A DNA stretch of 64,000 nucleotides from Chloroflexota bacterium (lineage in GTDB: Bacteria > Chloroflexota > Anaerolineae > Anaerolineales > UBA11579). Under the pieces are notes generated by a model that saw only the letters and a program-made list of their open reading frames with translations, searched no databases and was not told the DNA's origin. The translations under genes and the position numbers were made by a program. The stretch lies in assembly GCA_013112575.1 (NCBI GenBank), contig JABFGG010000021.1, positions 18,101 through 82,100 of the forward strand, given 5' to 3'. Positions 17,217-25,357 of this stretch are shown one piece after another (position 1 is the stretch's first letter; every line of letters begins with the position of its first letter).

Positions 17217-17726
17217 ATGATCTCAGAAGTTGAACAATATCTAACCATGATCGAAGACCTGCGCGCCCAGATCGCAGATCAGGTGCGTGACATGTCTGCC
17301 GAAGCCCTAAATTGGAAACCCATCGAAGGAGAAGGCGAGCGTGCAACTAATTCGTTGGCAGTGCTGGCTGTGCACGTAGCAGGCGCAGAGCATTTCTGGA
17401 TCGGTGAGTTCGTAGGCAAACTGCCGCCCACCCGCGACCGTGATGCGGAATTCAGGACGGTGGTGGATTCGCCCCAGCCGTGCCTGGATGCTTTGGAGGC
17501 TGTGGGCATCGAGACACGCGAAATCCTGAGCAAGCTCACTCCAGAAGAACTGGATGAAGTACGGGAAGTGAGAGGCAAGCAAGTGGCAGTGCGCTGGGGC
17601 ATCCTGCACGTTATCGACCATACGGCCTTGCATTTAGGGCATATGCAAATCACTTATCAACTGTGGAATGAAGGTAAGGCCAATCCCATGCCACGCTGGT
17701 TCGAGCGGGTGGGGGCTGGTAAATAG
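17217..17726 (+). CDS. DinB-like (four-helix metal-binding) protein
   Basis: A 169-residue helical protein. Conserved His positions fit the DinB/YfiT metal site: VHVAGAEHFWIGEF near residue 55 and VIDHTALHLGHMQITYQLW near residue 145, the latter giving the HxxxH pair. The family includes thiol-dependent S-transferases (mycothiol or bacillithiol) and damage-induced proteins. The ATG at 17217 follows AAAGG; an in-frame GTG 21 nt earlier is unlikely. No partner genes reveal its substrate. Confidence 0.8.
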   Translation: MISEVEQYLTMIEDLRAQIADQVRDMSAEALNWKPIEGEGERATNSLAVLAVHVAGAEHFWIGEFVGKLPPTRDRDAEFRTVVDSPQPCLDALEAVGIETREILSKLTPEELDEVREVRGKQVAVRWGILHVIDHTALHLGHMQITYQLWNEGKANPMPRWFERVGAGK

Positions 17727-17734
17727 TAATTACT

Positions 17735-17880
17735 CACGCTAAGAACGCCAAGTTCGCAAAGCTATTCCGGATTCCCTAATCTCGAATCTCTATTCTTATT
17801 TTCCTCTGTGTCTCTGTGGTTAAATCTTTTTCACAAAAATTCGTGTAATTAATCCATTGGTGTCATTCGTGATTAACTCC
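17735..17880. repeat. Cluster of degenerate dispersed words before mutL
   Basis: The gap contains CACGCTAAGAACGCCAAG, CCTCTGTGTCTCTGTGGTT and GTGTCATTCGTGATTAAC. These short phrases resemble sequences that recur between genes in many environmental bacteria. They carry no open reading frame, and nothing else is recognisable until the mutL promoter. Confidence 0.45.
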
Positions 17881-17901
17881 TCACCTCAGTAATAAAGCTC
17901 C

Positions 17902-17930
17902 TTGACGCAAACGCATTTCCCCTTTAGGCT
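17902..17930 (+). promoter_or_regulatory. mutL promoter (leaderless)
   Basis: TTGACG, a 17-nt spacer and TAGGCT, ending 7 nt before the mutL ATG, so the transcript would start at about the first codon. Confidence 0.5.
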
Positions 17931-17937
17931 TTAGTCC

Positions 17938-19686
17938 ATGCCCATACAAATCCTGCCGGATGAAGTTGCCTCCCAGATCGCTGCCGGGGAAGTGGTTGAA
18001 CGCCCTGCCTCTGTGGTCAAAGAACTGGTCGAGAACAGCCTGGATGCTGGGGCCAGCTATATTTCTATCACGATTGAAGGGGCCGGCCAAAAGCTCATTG
18101 AGGTGGCCGACGACGGCGTTGGCATCTCCCCTGACCAGTTGGAGCTGGCCCTCTCCCGGCATGCCACCAGCAAACTACACAATGCCGCTGACTTGCAGCA
18201 TATCGCCACACTCGGTTTTCGCGGCGAAGCTTTGGCTTCAATAGCTTCCGTTTCGCGTTTCAGCATTGTTTCGCGCCCCAAAGATTCGGAAGCCGGTGCC
18301 CAGTTGCAAGTGGATGGTGGCGAGGCGGGAACTTTAGAGCCAATCGGTGCTCCTGCGGGTACTGTCGTGCGCGTCGAAGACCTTTTCTACAATGTGCCTG
18401 CTCGCCGTAAGTTCCTCAAAAAAGATGCCACCGAACGCCGCCAGATTGATGCATTGGTGACACGTTATGCCCTAGCCTATCCCAATGTGCGTTTCCAATT
18501 GCGCCAGGAAAACCGCAGTAGTTTACAGACCAGCGGCAACGGCGATGCCCGTGAAGTGCTGGCCGCTCTTTACGGGGCTGATATCGCCCGCCAGATGCTG
18601 GAAGTCAACGCGGATTACGATGAAGTCAAGCTCACTGGTTTTATAAGTCCCACGGGTGTGACGCGCGGCAACCGCCGTGAGATCACCTTTTTTGTTAATG
18701 GCCGCTGGGTACAGGACTATACATTGACTGCGGCCCTAGTGCAGGCCTACCACACCATGCTGATGGTCGGGCGTTATCCTGTGGCTGTAGTCTTCTTGCA
18801 GGTTGACCCCGAATTGGTAGATGTCAACGTGCATCCGGCCAAATCAGAGGTGCGTTTCCAGCAGCGCGACCAGATCTTCAGCAGCGTGCAGCGTGCTACC
18901 CGGCGTGCTTTGCTGGCTTACACGCCAGTGCCCACCATGGACTTTAACGCCCAAACACGCTGGACACCTGCCGAGCCTCAAACCTACCAGCAACGCACTG
19001 TTGGCCCCGCCTGGGATATGGCAGGTGAGGCATCTGGTGAAGAACAGGACCAAGAAGAAACGACTGAAACCCAAACACCTCTGCCGCGCAGTGATGTACC
19101 TTTATTACGATTGGTGGGGCAGGTGGGCAGTGCTTATCTGGTGGCGGAAGGACCTGACGGCTTGTACCTGATCGACCAGCATGCCGCTCACGAACGTGTG
19201 CTCTTCGAGCGTTTCATGCAGCAGCTTAAAGAACAGGTCAACGCCATCCCCTCACAGGCATTGCTGGAGCCGGTGACTGTAGAACTATCCTCTCAGGAAA
19301 CACGCTTGCTTGAAGACCAACTCAGTGTGATGCAATCTCTGGGCTTTGGGGTTGAACCATTTGGGCCTGACACCTTCATCTTGCGGGCTATGCCTGCCTT
19401 GTTATTAGGCAGCGATCCAATGGAAGCTTTGCGTGTGGTGATCGAGGATTTTGAAGAAGATGAAACTCCTCTGCAAGATCAAATAGAAGCAAAAGTCATC
19501 GCGCGTGTATGCAAACGTGCTGCCGTCAAAGCCGGTCAAAATCTTTCCCAAGAAGAACAGCGCGCCTTGCTGCGCGACCTGGAAAACAGCAAGTCGCCGC
19601 GTACCTGCCCACATGGCAGACCGACCATGATCCACTTGTCTATTGATTTACTAGAAGGGCAATTTGGGCGGAAGGGTGCGCGTTAG
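17938..19686 (+). CDS. mutL: DNA mismatch repair protein MutL (endonuclease type)
   Basis: A 582-residue protein. The N-terminal GHKL ATPase has QIAAGEVVERPASVVKELVE, the ATP-lid motif DDGVGI and TLGFRGEAL. After a charged linker (about 340-390) the C-terminal dimerisation domain carries DQHAAHERVLFE at residues 413-424. That fits DQHA-x2-E-x4-E, the metal-dependent nicking site of MutL in bacteria lacking MutH. CPHGRPT near the end is the second conserved element of that active site. It nicks the daughter strand after MutS recognises a mismatch. The stop codon overlaps the stop of the converging histidine-kinase gene. Confidence 0.97.
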   Translation: MPIQILPDEVASQIAAGEVVERPASVVKELVENSLDAGASYISITIEGAGQKLIEVADDGVGISPDQLELALSRHATSKLHNAADLQHIATLGFRGEALASIASVSRFSIVSRPKDSEAGAQLQVDGGEAGTLEPIGAPAGTVVRVEDLFYNVPARRKFLKKDATERRQIDALVTRYALAYPNVRFQLRQENRSSLQTSGNGDAREVLAALYGADIARQMLEVNADYDEVKLTGFISPTGVTRGNRREITFFVNGRWVQDYTLTAALVQAYHTMLMVGRYPVAVVFLQVDPELVDVNVHPAKSEVRFQQRDQIFSSVQRATRRALLAYTPVPTMDFNAQTRWTPAEPQTYQQRTVGPAWDMAGEASGEEQDQEETTETQTPLPRSDVPLLRLVGQVGSAYLVAEGPDGLYLIDQHAAHERVLFERFMQQLKEQVNAIPSQALLEPVTVELSSQETRLLEDQLSVMQSLGFGVEPFGPDTFILRAMPALLLGSDPMEALRVVIEDFEEDETPLQDQIEAKVIARVCKRAAVKAGQNLSQEEQRALLRDLENSKSPRTCPHGRPTMIHLSIDLLEGQFGRKGAR

Positions 19687-20873
19687 CCACTGACCGGTAG
19701 GCTGACTGTCACTAGCGTACCTACGCTGACTTCGCTGTCCAGTTCGATCTGGCCCCCGTGAGCTTCCACGATCTTTTTACAGATAGATAGACCGAGGCCC
19801 GTACCTGTGGCATGTTGGTCGGAACCCGGCACACGATAGAACTTCTGAAAGAGCTCGCGGCGGTGTTCGGGCAATATGCCATGCCCAGTGTCTCGTATCT
19901 GGATGTTGATCGTCTTACCGTCAACCTGTGAACTGATGTGGATCGTCCCGCTGGGGCGGTTGTATTTAATGGCATTGCTGATCAGGTTCAGCAGGACTTG
20001 CTTGAGTTTGTCATAGTCCCCCTGCACCTTCGGCAGGCTGTCAGGCAGGTCTAGACCGACTTGTATGTTGCGTTCTTCAAGGCGGCTTTGCATCGTGTTG
20101 ACGGCTTCTTTGAGCAGCACAACCAGATCTATTTCCTCAACCCGGAATTGGTAACGCCCCGATTCCAGACGGGCGATATCCAGGAAGGCCGTGGTCATCT
20201 CAGATAAGCGCTGTGTTTCTTTGAAGATGGTTTCAGCCATCTGCATGCGTTGCTCTTCGGAGATCTCCGGGCGCATGGACAGGTGGGCAGCAGTATTTAA
20301 TGATGCCAACGGTGTGCGCAATTCATGTACCAGCTCGGCAATCAGGTCGGATTGCTGGAAGAGGCGTGCATTAACAATCGCAATGGCTGCCTGGGAACCC
20401 AATGCGCTGAGTACTTCCTGGTCTTCCTGGGTGAACTCGCCGACCTGTTTGTTGATCGCTTCTAGCACACCAATGACCTTGTCCTGCGTGATCATAGGGA
20501 TACCCAGTAAGGAGATCGTCTTCACCTCTGTAGTTTCCCCGACCTCCCCAAAATGTTGCGGTTCATCACTGACATTGGAGATGCGTTCTGCGCGCCGCTC
20601 ACGTACGATCTTTCCGGCGATGCTGCCGTCTACCGGCACGATCAAGCCACGCATCAAGCCGCTGTCCATATTGGTGGCTGCCTGGAAATACAGTTCTTCG
20701 TTGTTCTCGTCGTAGAGCAAGATCGAGGCTTCCTGCGCCCCGGTCAAGTCTGCAGCAGTGTGCACAATGCGGTTAAGCAACACGTCCAGGTCAAGGGTCG
20801 AAGAGAGGTTCCCGGCGACTTCGATCAGGCGCAGGAAACGCGCCGGGCGAGTGATTGGGTCGAGGTTAGACAT
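19683..20873 (-). CDS. GAF-domain sensor histidine kinase
   Basis: A 396-residue soluble kinase. A GAF domain (about 25-160) precedes a HisKA dimerisation domain with the H-box ELVHELRTPLASL and an HATPase domain with N-box NLISNAIKYN, G1 box DTGHGILPEH and G2 box GTGLGLSICKKI. No membrane segment, so a cytoplasmic signal is sensed. I chose the ATG at 20873, which overlaps the sirtuin stop in ATGTCTAA, with GGAAAG upstream. It is the third member of a coupled operon (receiver-ParA, sirtuin, kinase). The likely partner is the receiver of the first gene. Confidence 0.9.
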   Translation of the reverse strand: MSNLDPITRPARFLRLIEVAGNLSSTLDLDVLLNRIVHTAADLTGAQEASILLYDENNEELYFQAATNMDSGLMRGLIVPVDGSIAGKIVRERRAERISNVSDEPQHFGEVGETTEVKTISLLGIPMITQDKVIGVLEAINKQVGEFTQEDQEVLSALGSQAAIAIVNARLFQQSDLIAELVHELRTPLASLNTAAHLSMRPEISEEQRMQMAETIFKETQRLSEMTTAFLDIARLESGRYQFRVEEIDLVVLLKEAVNTMQSRLEERNIQVGLDLPDSLPKVQGDYDKLKQVLLNLISNAIKYNRPSGTIHISSQVDGKTINIQIRDTGHGILPEHRRELFQKFYRVPGSDQHATGTGLGLSICKKIVEAHGGQIELDSEVSVGTLVTVSLPVSG

Positions 20874-21642
20874 TTGCAACGCTTTCCAGAATAGCAGGGA
20901 GAACTTCGGCAACGTCGGTGCGTAGTACTGCATCTGCACGCTCATCGAGGTAAGTAGCTGCGTTGTTTATGATGATCAAACTTGCTCCATTCTCCAGGCT
21001 GCGCATGGGTAAACCTGCAACAGGCATAACTTCCAATGATGAACCAACTACTAATATTACATCAGCTTTGCGGGCGTGTGCCTCTGCCTTTTGAAACGTT
21101 TTTACGGGCAATTGTTCTCCCAATAAAATGGCATCCGGTTTGAGTACGTGCCCACAATCCCGGCAATGAGGGATTTCTCCATCTCGCACGTAGCTCTCCA
21201 AAAATTCGTTTACATTATAGGTTACATAACAACTCACGCAGGTTAGCGTGGATACAGTCCCATGCACTTCGTGGACACGTTTGGAGCCAGCTTTTTGATG
21301 CAAGCCATCGATGTTTTGGGTGATGATGGCTTTGATGGAGCCAGAGCTTTCCAGCTTCGCCAGGGTGATGTGAGCTGCATTGGGTTCCGCCTGTGTGATA
21401 CGTTCTGCCATCGGCTGAAACCAATTGTAAAAGCCTTCCGGCGAATGGCGGAAACTGATTAATGAAGCCACTTCCCAGGGGTCATGATGGTGCCAAAGAC
21501 CATCATCTTCTGAGCGGAAATCAGGGATGCCGGAAGGGGTTGAAATGCCTGCGCCGGATAGCACGATTGCATGTTTCCCTTGCTGGATGATCTCGGCAGC
21601 CAGATTGATATTTTCTTGTTCGGTAATTGCCTGGGATGTCAC
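20866..21642 (-). CDS. Sirtuin NAD-dependent protein deacylase
   Basis: A 258-residue SIR2-family enzyme, which removes acyl groups from lysines using NAD. The NAD site VLSGAGISTPSGIPDFRS, the TQNIDGLHQKAGS motif and the catalytic His in VHEVHGTVS are intact. Four zinc cysteines lie in CVSC and CRDC, 28 residues apart. The start is a GTG whose last bases overlap the TGA of the preceding receiver-ParA gene (GTGA), and its own end overlaps the kinase start. This sandwiching between a response-regulator fusion and a histidine kinase suggests deacylation tied to the signalling pathway. Confidence 0.93.
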   Translation of the reverse strand: MTSQAITEQENINLAAEIIQQGKHAIVLSGAGISTPSGIPDFRSEDDGLWHHHDPWEVASLISFRHSPEGFYNWFQPMAERITQAEPNAAHITLAKLESSGSIKAIITQNIDGLHQKAGSKRVHEVHGTVSTLTCVSCYVTYNVNEFLESYVRDGEIPHCRDCGHVLKPDAILLGEQLPVKTFQKAEAHARKADVILVVGSSLEVMPVAGLPMRSLENGASLIIINNAATYLDERADAVLRTDVAEVLPAILESVANV

Positions 21643-22808
21643 GATGGCGTGGCTTCAGCCTCACGCGCGAAAGTATCCGCTAATTTGTTGAATTGCTGAG
21701 CAGTGAGACTATCGGCCTGTTGGTTGATCATGGCCACGTGCCGCGCTGCAGCCTGGTATGCCAATTCGGGGGCTGGCGTGAAAACTCCCGCCAGGGGGAT
21801 ACGTACAGCTTCTTCCACCTTGGCGCTGGGTAGGGTGATCTCCAAACGGCTGCGGTTGATAAGGACGGGCCTGATCTTGTCTTTTTCAACCCCTAAGGTT
21901 TCCAGACCTTCCAGTAGTAACTGTGTCTTTTGCAAAGTTAAACGACGGGGGTCAACCACTACGATGATCTCATCGCACATAGGGATCAACTTGCGGTTGC
22001 TCAGTGTTAATCCGGTACCCATATCCAATATCGTGTAAGGGGCTAGCCGTGACAGATGGCCTGCCATGGCTTGTAACTGTTCCCAGGAATTGCTTAAATC
22101 TTCATCCATAGGCAATGCAGAGGAAACCATCAGCAGGATGCCTGATCCGTGGGCGATCAGTTCGTCCTCTACGTCTTTCAGGCCGATCTCCTGAGGGGGA
22201 CGTTTCAGCAAATTAATCTGTCCGTCCGACTCGGAGTATCCTAAGTAGAAGCCAATGTCCCCTTTGCCAGGGCGTGTCTCTGCCACGATCACATATTCAT
22301 CGGTGCGCTGGTGAAGACTAATGCCGAGGTTGATAGCCAGGGTAGAAACACCAAGGCCGCCTTTAGCGGAGAGGATGCCGATTACGTGACCCGGCTTGAG
22401 ATGTTCGGCTGTATCTTCGAGGTTCAGCGAACCCGTCTTGGGACGGTTGAGGATCGTTTTGACACGGGCAATCAATTCGGCAGGATGTGTGGGTTTTGTC
22501 AAGTAGTCATCTGCCCCAGCTTCAAAGCCTTCGACTTTATCATCCACCTGGGCCTTAGCTGTGAACAAGACGATTGGGATAAAGGCCGTATTGTCCATCA
22601 TACGCAGGCGGCGCGTGACTTCATAGCCATCCATACCCGGCATCATTACGTCGAGCAGGATCAGGTCTGGCGTTTCGTTTTGGGCGATTTCCAGGGCTTT
22701 AACGCCGTTGTTGGCGGCCAAGATCTGAAAACCCTGGCGTTCCAGCATCGTACCAACGAGTTGTAGGGTGTCGATATCGTCATCTACAATGAGGATTTTG
22801 CCGGACAT
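21639..22808 (-). CDS. Receiver domain fused to ParA/MinD-like ATPase (CpaE-type)
   Basis: A 389-residue protein. Residues 1-120 form a response-regulator receiver with acidic pocket VDDD, phospho-acceptor Asp in LILLDVMMPGMDGYE and Lys in DDYLTKPTHP. Residues 140-389 are a ParA/MinD-type ATPase with the P-loop SAKGGLGVSTLAINLG. The first Lys is kept and the second replaced by Ser, as in CpaE proteins that position Tad pili or other polar machines. SD GGAG precedes the ATG. It leads the sirtuin and kinase genes. A second receiver-ATPase protein lies at 35245. Confidence 0.85.
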   Translation of the reverse strand: MSGKILIVDDDIDTLQLVGTMLERQGFQILAANNGVKALEIAQNETPDLILLDVMMPGMDGYEVTRRLRMMDNTAFIPIVLFTAKAQVDDKVEGFEAGADDYLTKPTHPAELIARVKTILNRPKTGSLNLEDTAEHLKPGHVIGILSAKGGLGVSTLAINLGISLHQRTDEYVIVAETRPGKGDIGFYLGYSESDGQINLLKRPPQEIGLKDVEDELIAHGSGILLMVSSALPMDEDLSNSWEQLQAMAGHLSRLAPYTILDMGTGLTLSNRKLIPMCDEIIVVVDPRRLTLQKTQLLLEGLETLGVEKDKIRPVLINRSRLEITLPSAKVEEAVRIPLAGVFTPAPELAYQAAARHVAMINQQADSLTAQQFNKLADTFAREAEATPS

Positions 22809-22914
22809 TGAGGGGCTCCTGATGGATACAGCATTGTCTAATTAATCCAGTCTAGCATAAAGCCAATAATGCGACAAGGGCGGCCCTCTTAGAGCGAATT
22901 CCTTGCGGTCAGAA

Positions 22915-22923
22915 TGCTATAAT
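22915..22923 (+). promoter_or_regulatory. Extended -10 promoter of tilS (leaderless)
   Basis: TGCTATAAT ends 8 nt before the tilS ATG, the same arrangement as before the V4R gene at 16274. No Shine-Dalgarno site is present. Confidence 0.55.
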
Positions 22924-22931
22924 CGCCGTAA

Positions 22932-24371
22932 ATGCTGGAAAATCTGAGCCAAATCCTTGAACATGAGTGTGAATTGGATGCAACAAGCCCCATGGTTGTT
23001 GGGGTTTCGGGCGGCCCAGATAGTTTGTGTTTGTTGCATGCCATGCACACTTTGGGATATGAGCTTGTCGTAGCGCACTTTGACCACGCTTTACGCTCAG
23101 AATCAGCCGCCGATGCCGAAAAGGTAGAGCAGTTTTGCAAAGAAATGGGTTTGACCATTGAAATTGAGCGGGAAGATACTGGTGTTTATGCTAAAGAAAA
23201 CGCACTGTCTATCGAAGAAGCAGCCCGTGAATGTCGCTATACCTTTCTATATAAATTAGCTGAACGTCACAACGCTCAGGCCGTGGCTGTAGGGCACAAT
23301 GCCGACGACCAGGTTGAAACTGTTCTGATGCACTTGTTGCGCGGCGCGGGACTGGATGGGCTTAGGGGTATGCAAATGCACAGTGTGGGCACAGGCTGGA
23401 GTCAAACCATTCCTCTTGTGCGGCCGCTGCTTTCAACCTGGCGCGACGATATCCTGGCCTATTGTGAGCAAAATGACCTTGAGCCTCTTTTTGACCGCAG
23501 CAATCTGGATACCACCTACTTCCGTAACCGCCTGCGCCACGAACTCCTCCCAGACCTGGAAAGTTACAATCCACAAGTCAGGGCGCAATTATGGCGTATG
23601 GCGGAAACCCTCGGGGGCGATCAGCAGATTGTTGAACAGCATATCGATATTGTTTGGAATAGCATTCTAGTAGAAGAAAACATAACTCATTTGGCTGTAA
23701 ATCGTGAAATTTTTTTGAAAGAGAACTCTGGGGTGCAACGCAGGCTTTTGAGACGTGCCCTGACTCAGCTTCGCCCAGGTTTGCGCGACCTGGATTTTGC
23801 CTCAATCCAGAGAGCCATTGATGCGATCAAAGACCCGCCCGCCAGCGGCCAATGTGACCTTATGGCTGGCTTACGCTTATTGGTTGAAAATGATCAGTTT
23901 TGGCTGGCTGGCTGGGAAGCGGAAATACCAGTGTCCGCAGATTGGCCGCAAATCCCTGAAGGTGAACCTTGTCGCGTTGACATCCCTGGAGAAATTACCG
24001 TGGGTGAAGGCTGGCGTTTGAAGGTTGAAGGGATTGCAGAAGCTGAAACAGATTTAGATACTGGGGACCCATTTCAAACTCTCCTGTCAGCCGACAACCT
24101 GGAAGATTCTCTGCTTATCAGAGGTAGGCAGTGGGGGGATCGCTTTGCACCTTTGGGGATGGATGGACATTCCCTCAAACTAAGTGATTTCTTTATCAAT
24201 GAGAAGCTACCCAAACGGGCGCGCGACGGCTGGCCTCTGCTGTGCGCTGGAGATGAGATTATTTGGGTTTCCGGCTTTCGTCCTTCTCACCGTTTTCGTG
24301 TGACAGAGGCGACGGAGAAAATGATTCATCTGCATCTGTATCGTCAAAAAGATGACAAATTGACAAATTAA
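22932..24371 (+). CDS. tilS: tRNA(Ile)-lysidine synthase
   Basis: A 479-residue protein that attaches lysine to C34 of the tRNA-Ile reading AUA. The PP-loop SGGPDS is at residues 26-31. The N-terminal domain also has VAHFDHALR, ARECRYTFLY, VGHNADDQVETVLMHLLRGAG and RSNLDTTYFRNRLRHELLP, all characteristic. The last 90 residues (LIRGRQWGDRFAPLGMDG, then FRVTEATEK) correspond to the TilS C-terminal domain. The gene is divergent from the receiver-ParA operon and probably has a leaderless transcript. Essential in bacteria. Confidence 0.96.
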   Translation: MLENLSQILEHECELDATSPMVVGVSGGPDSLCLLHAMHTLGYELVVAHFDHALRSESAADAEKVEQFCKEMGLTIEIEREDTGVYAKENALSIEEAARECRYTFLYKLAERHNAQAVAVGHNADDQVETVLMHLLRGAGLDGLRGMQMHSVGTGWSQTIPLVRPLLSTWRDDILAYCEQNDLEPLFDRSNLDTTYFRNRLRHELLPDLESYNPQVRAQLWRMAETLGGDQQIVEQHIDIVWNSILVEENITHLAVNREIFLKENSGVQRRLLRRALTQLRPGLRDLDFASIQRAIDAIKDPPASGQCDLMAGLRLLVENDQFWLAGWEAEIPVSADWPQIPEGEPCRVDIPGEITVGEGWRLKVEGIAEAETDLDTGDPFQTLLSADNLEDSLLIRGRQWGDRFAPLGMDGHSLKLSDFFINEKLPKRARDGWPLLCAGDEIIWVSGFRPSHRFRVTEATEKMIHLHLYRQKDDKLTN

Positions 24372-24479
24372 AGCAATTTGTTCCTTTGAATGGAAACGGT
24401 GAATGCTCAATTATCTTTAGAGGAATTTCTCACAAGCTTGAAAAGACAAAAGTTGTCATCAGTATGATGAATAAAGAAA

Positions 24480-24890
24480 GGACAGGAAGATGGACTGTAA
24501 ATAGGTTCACAGAGACCGTCTTAGAGTGTGGATCGCTGTGTCCATCCAAAACCAGCCTGAACAGGTCAGGGGTGTATGAGCGCGTAATGGCTAGTGTGGC
24601 CTCACTAGATTATTCCGAGGAAGGCCAATGAAGACGCAAGCCGCCTATGCAGGTATCGAGGTCAGTAAAGCCAGCCTGAAGCTAGTTAGGTGTGGCCAGA
24701 CCGGCACAGAGCAATTCCAGCTGGTTACATATCATCCTGATAACCAGGACAGCATCTCGCGACATCTGGCCTACATGCAAGCTGAACGGCACCAGCTCGA
24801 ACAAGATGTCCGCAGCCCTGGCCAGTGTTGTCCCTTTGGTGATCGTAATTTCGTGCGCAGTGTCCTGTACAAGTCCGGCTTTTCCGCCCG
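24480..24890 (+). mobile_element. IS110-type insertion sequence remnant (left end plus transposase start)
   Basis: From ATG 24628 about 68 codons read MKTQAAYAGIEVSKASLKLV and on, matching the start of IS110-family DEDD transposases (AGIDVSK...L); the first catalytic Asp is Glu here. The similarity stops by about 24835, and a later unrelated gene lies in the same frame by chance. The preceding 140 nt are non-coding, as expected for the IS110 left end that encodes the bridge RNA in intact elements. No target duplication is visible, and that is normal for this family. The element is clearly dead. Confidence 0.5.
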
Positions 24891-24945
24891 CGGTTACAAT
24901 AGGTTAACAATAGTTTTGGTTTTAGATTGGAGAAGGAGAAAAAAC

Positions 24946-25269
24946 ATGTGGGAAGAAAAATTAGCATTCTACGATGAGTTGGTCGAAAAATGCCCCCGCT
25001 TTGAAAGAAAGGGAAAAACCGGGCCCTATACCTCTGCCAACGGGCACATGTTCTCCTTCCTCAACAAAGATGCTGAATTCGGTATCCGCTTTTCCAAAGA
25101 AGTCCAGGAAAAGTACATCGAGGAATTTGATACCACTCTCTTTAAATCCCACGGCGCCGTCATGCGCGGCTATATTCTCATCCCCGATCACATGTTTGAA
25201 GACCTGGATAAATTGGCCGAATTACTTGACGAGAGCTACGACTACGTCATGTCGCTCAAACCAAAATAA
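24946..25269 (+). CDS. TfoX N-terminal-domain protein
   Basis: A 107-residue protein starting at an ATG preceded by GGAGAAGGAG. The sequence ANGHMFSFLNKDAEFGIRFS, then MRGYILIPDHMFED and a C-terminal SYDYVMSLKPK, fits the short TfoX/Sxy N-terminal domain family found as stand-alone proteins. The frame is open upstream into the IS110 remnant, but codon content and the ribosome site favour this start. A stand-alone TfoX C-terminal domain is encoded at 16901. Function unknown. Confidence 0.7.
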   Translation: MWEEKLAFYDELVEKCPRFERKGKTGPYTSANGHMFSFLNKDAEFGIRFSKEVQEKYIEEFDTTLFKSHGAVMRGYILIPDHMFEDLDKLAELLDESYDYVMSLKPK

Positions 25270-25312
25270 CCACCGCCTCTCACCACCCAACAAACCGCCA
25301 ATTTGCACCAGT

Positions 25313-25356
25313 GGGGTTTGCTTAGCAAACTCCATATGTAGATGCAAAGCATCTAC
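25313..25356. repeat. Pair of short palindromes with trinucleotide loops
   Basis: GGGGTTTGC-TTA-GCAAACTCC (25313-25333, one G-T pair) is followed 4 nt later by GTAGATGC-AAA-GCATCTAC (25338-25356, perfect). They lie between converging genes (TfoX-type and nucleoside hydrolase). No T run follows, so they are not standard terminators. A similar pair occurs at 26724-26768. Confidence 0.6.
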
Positions 25357-25357
25357 G

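Noticed and set aside
24386..24631. 81-codon frame upstream of the IS110 remnant
   Set aside because: It has no recognisable protein pattern and lies where IS110 elements have non-coding end sequence.
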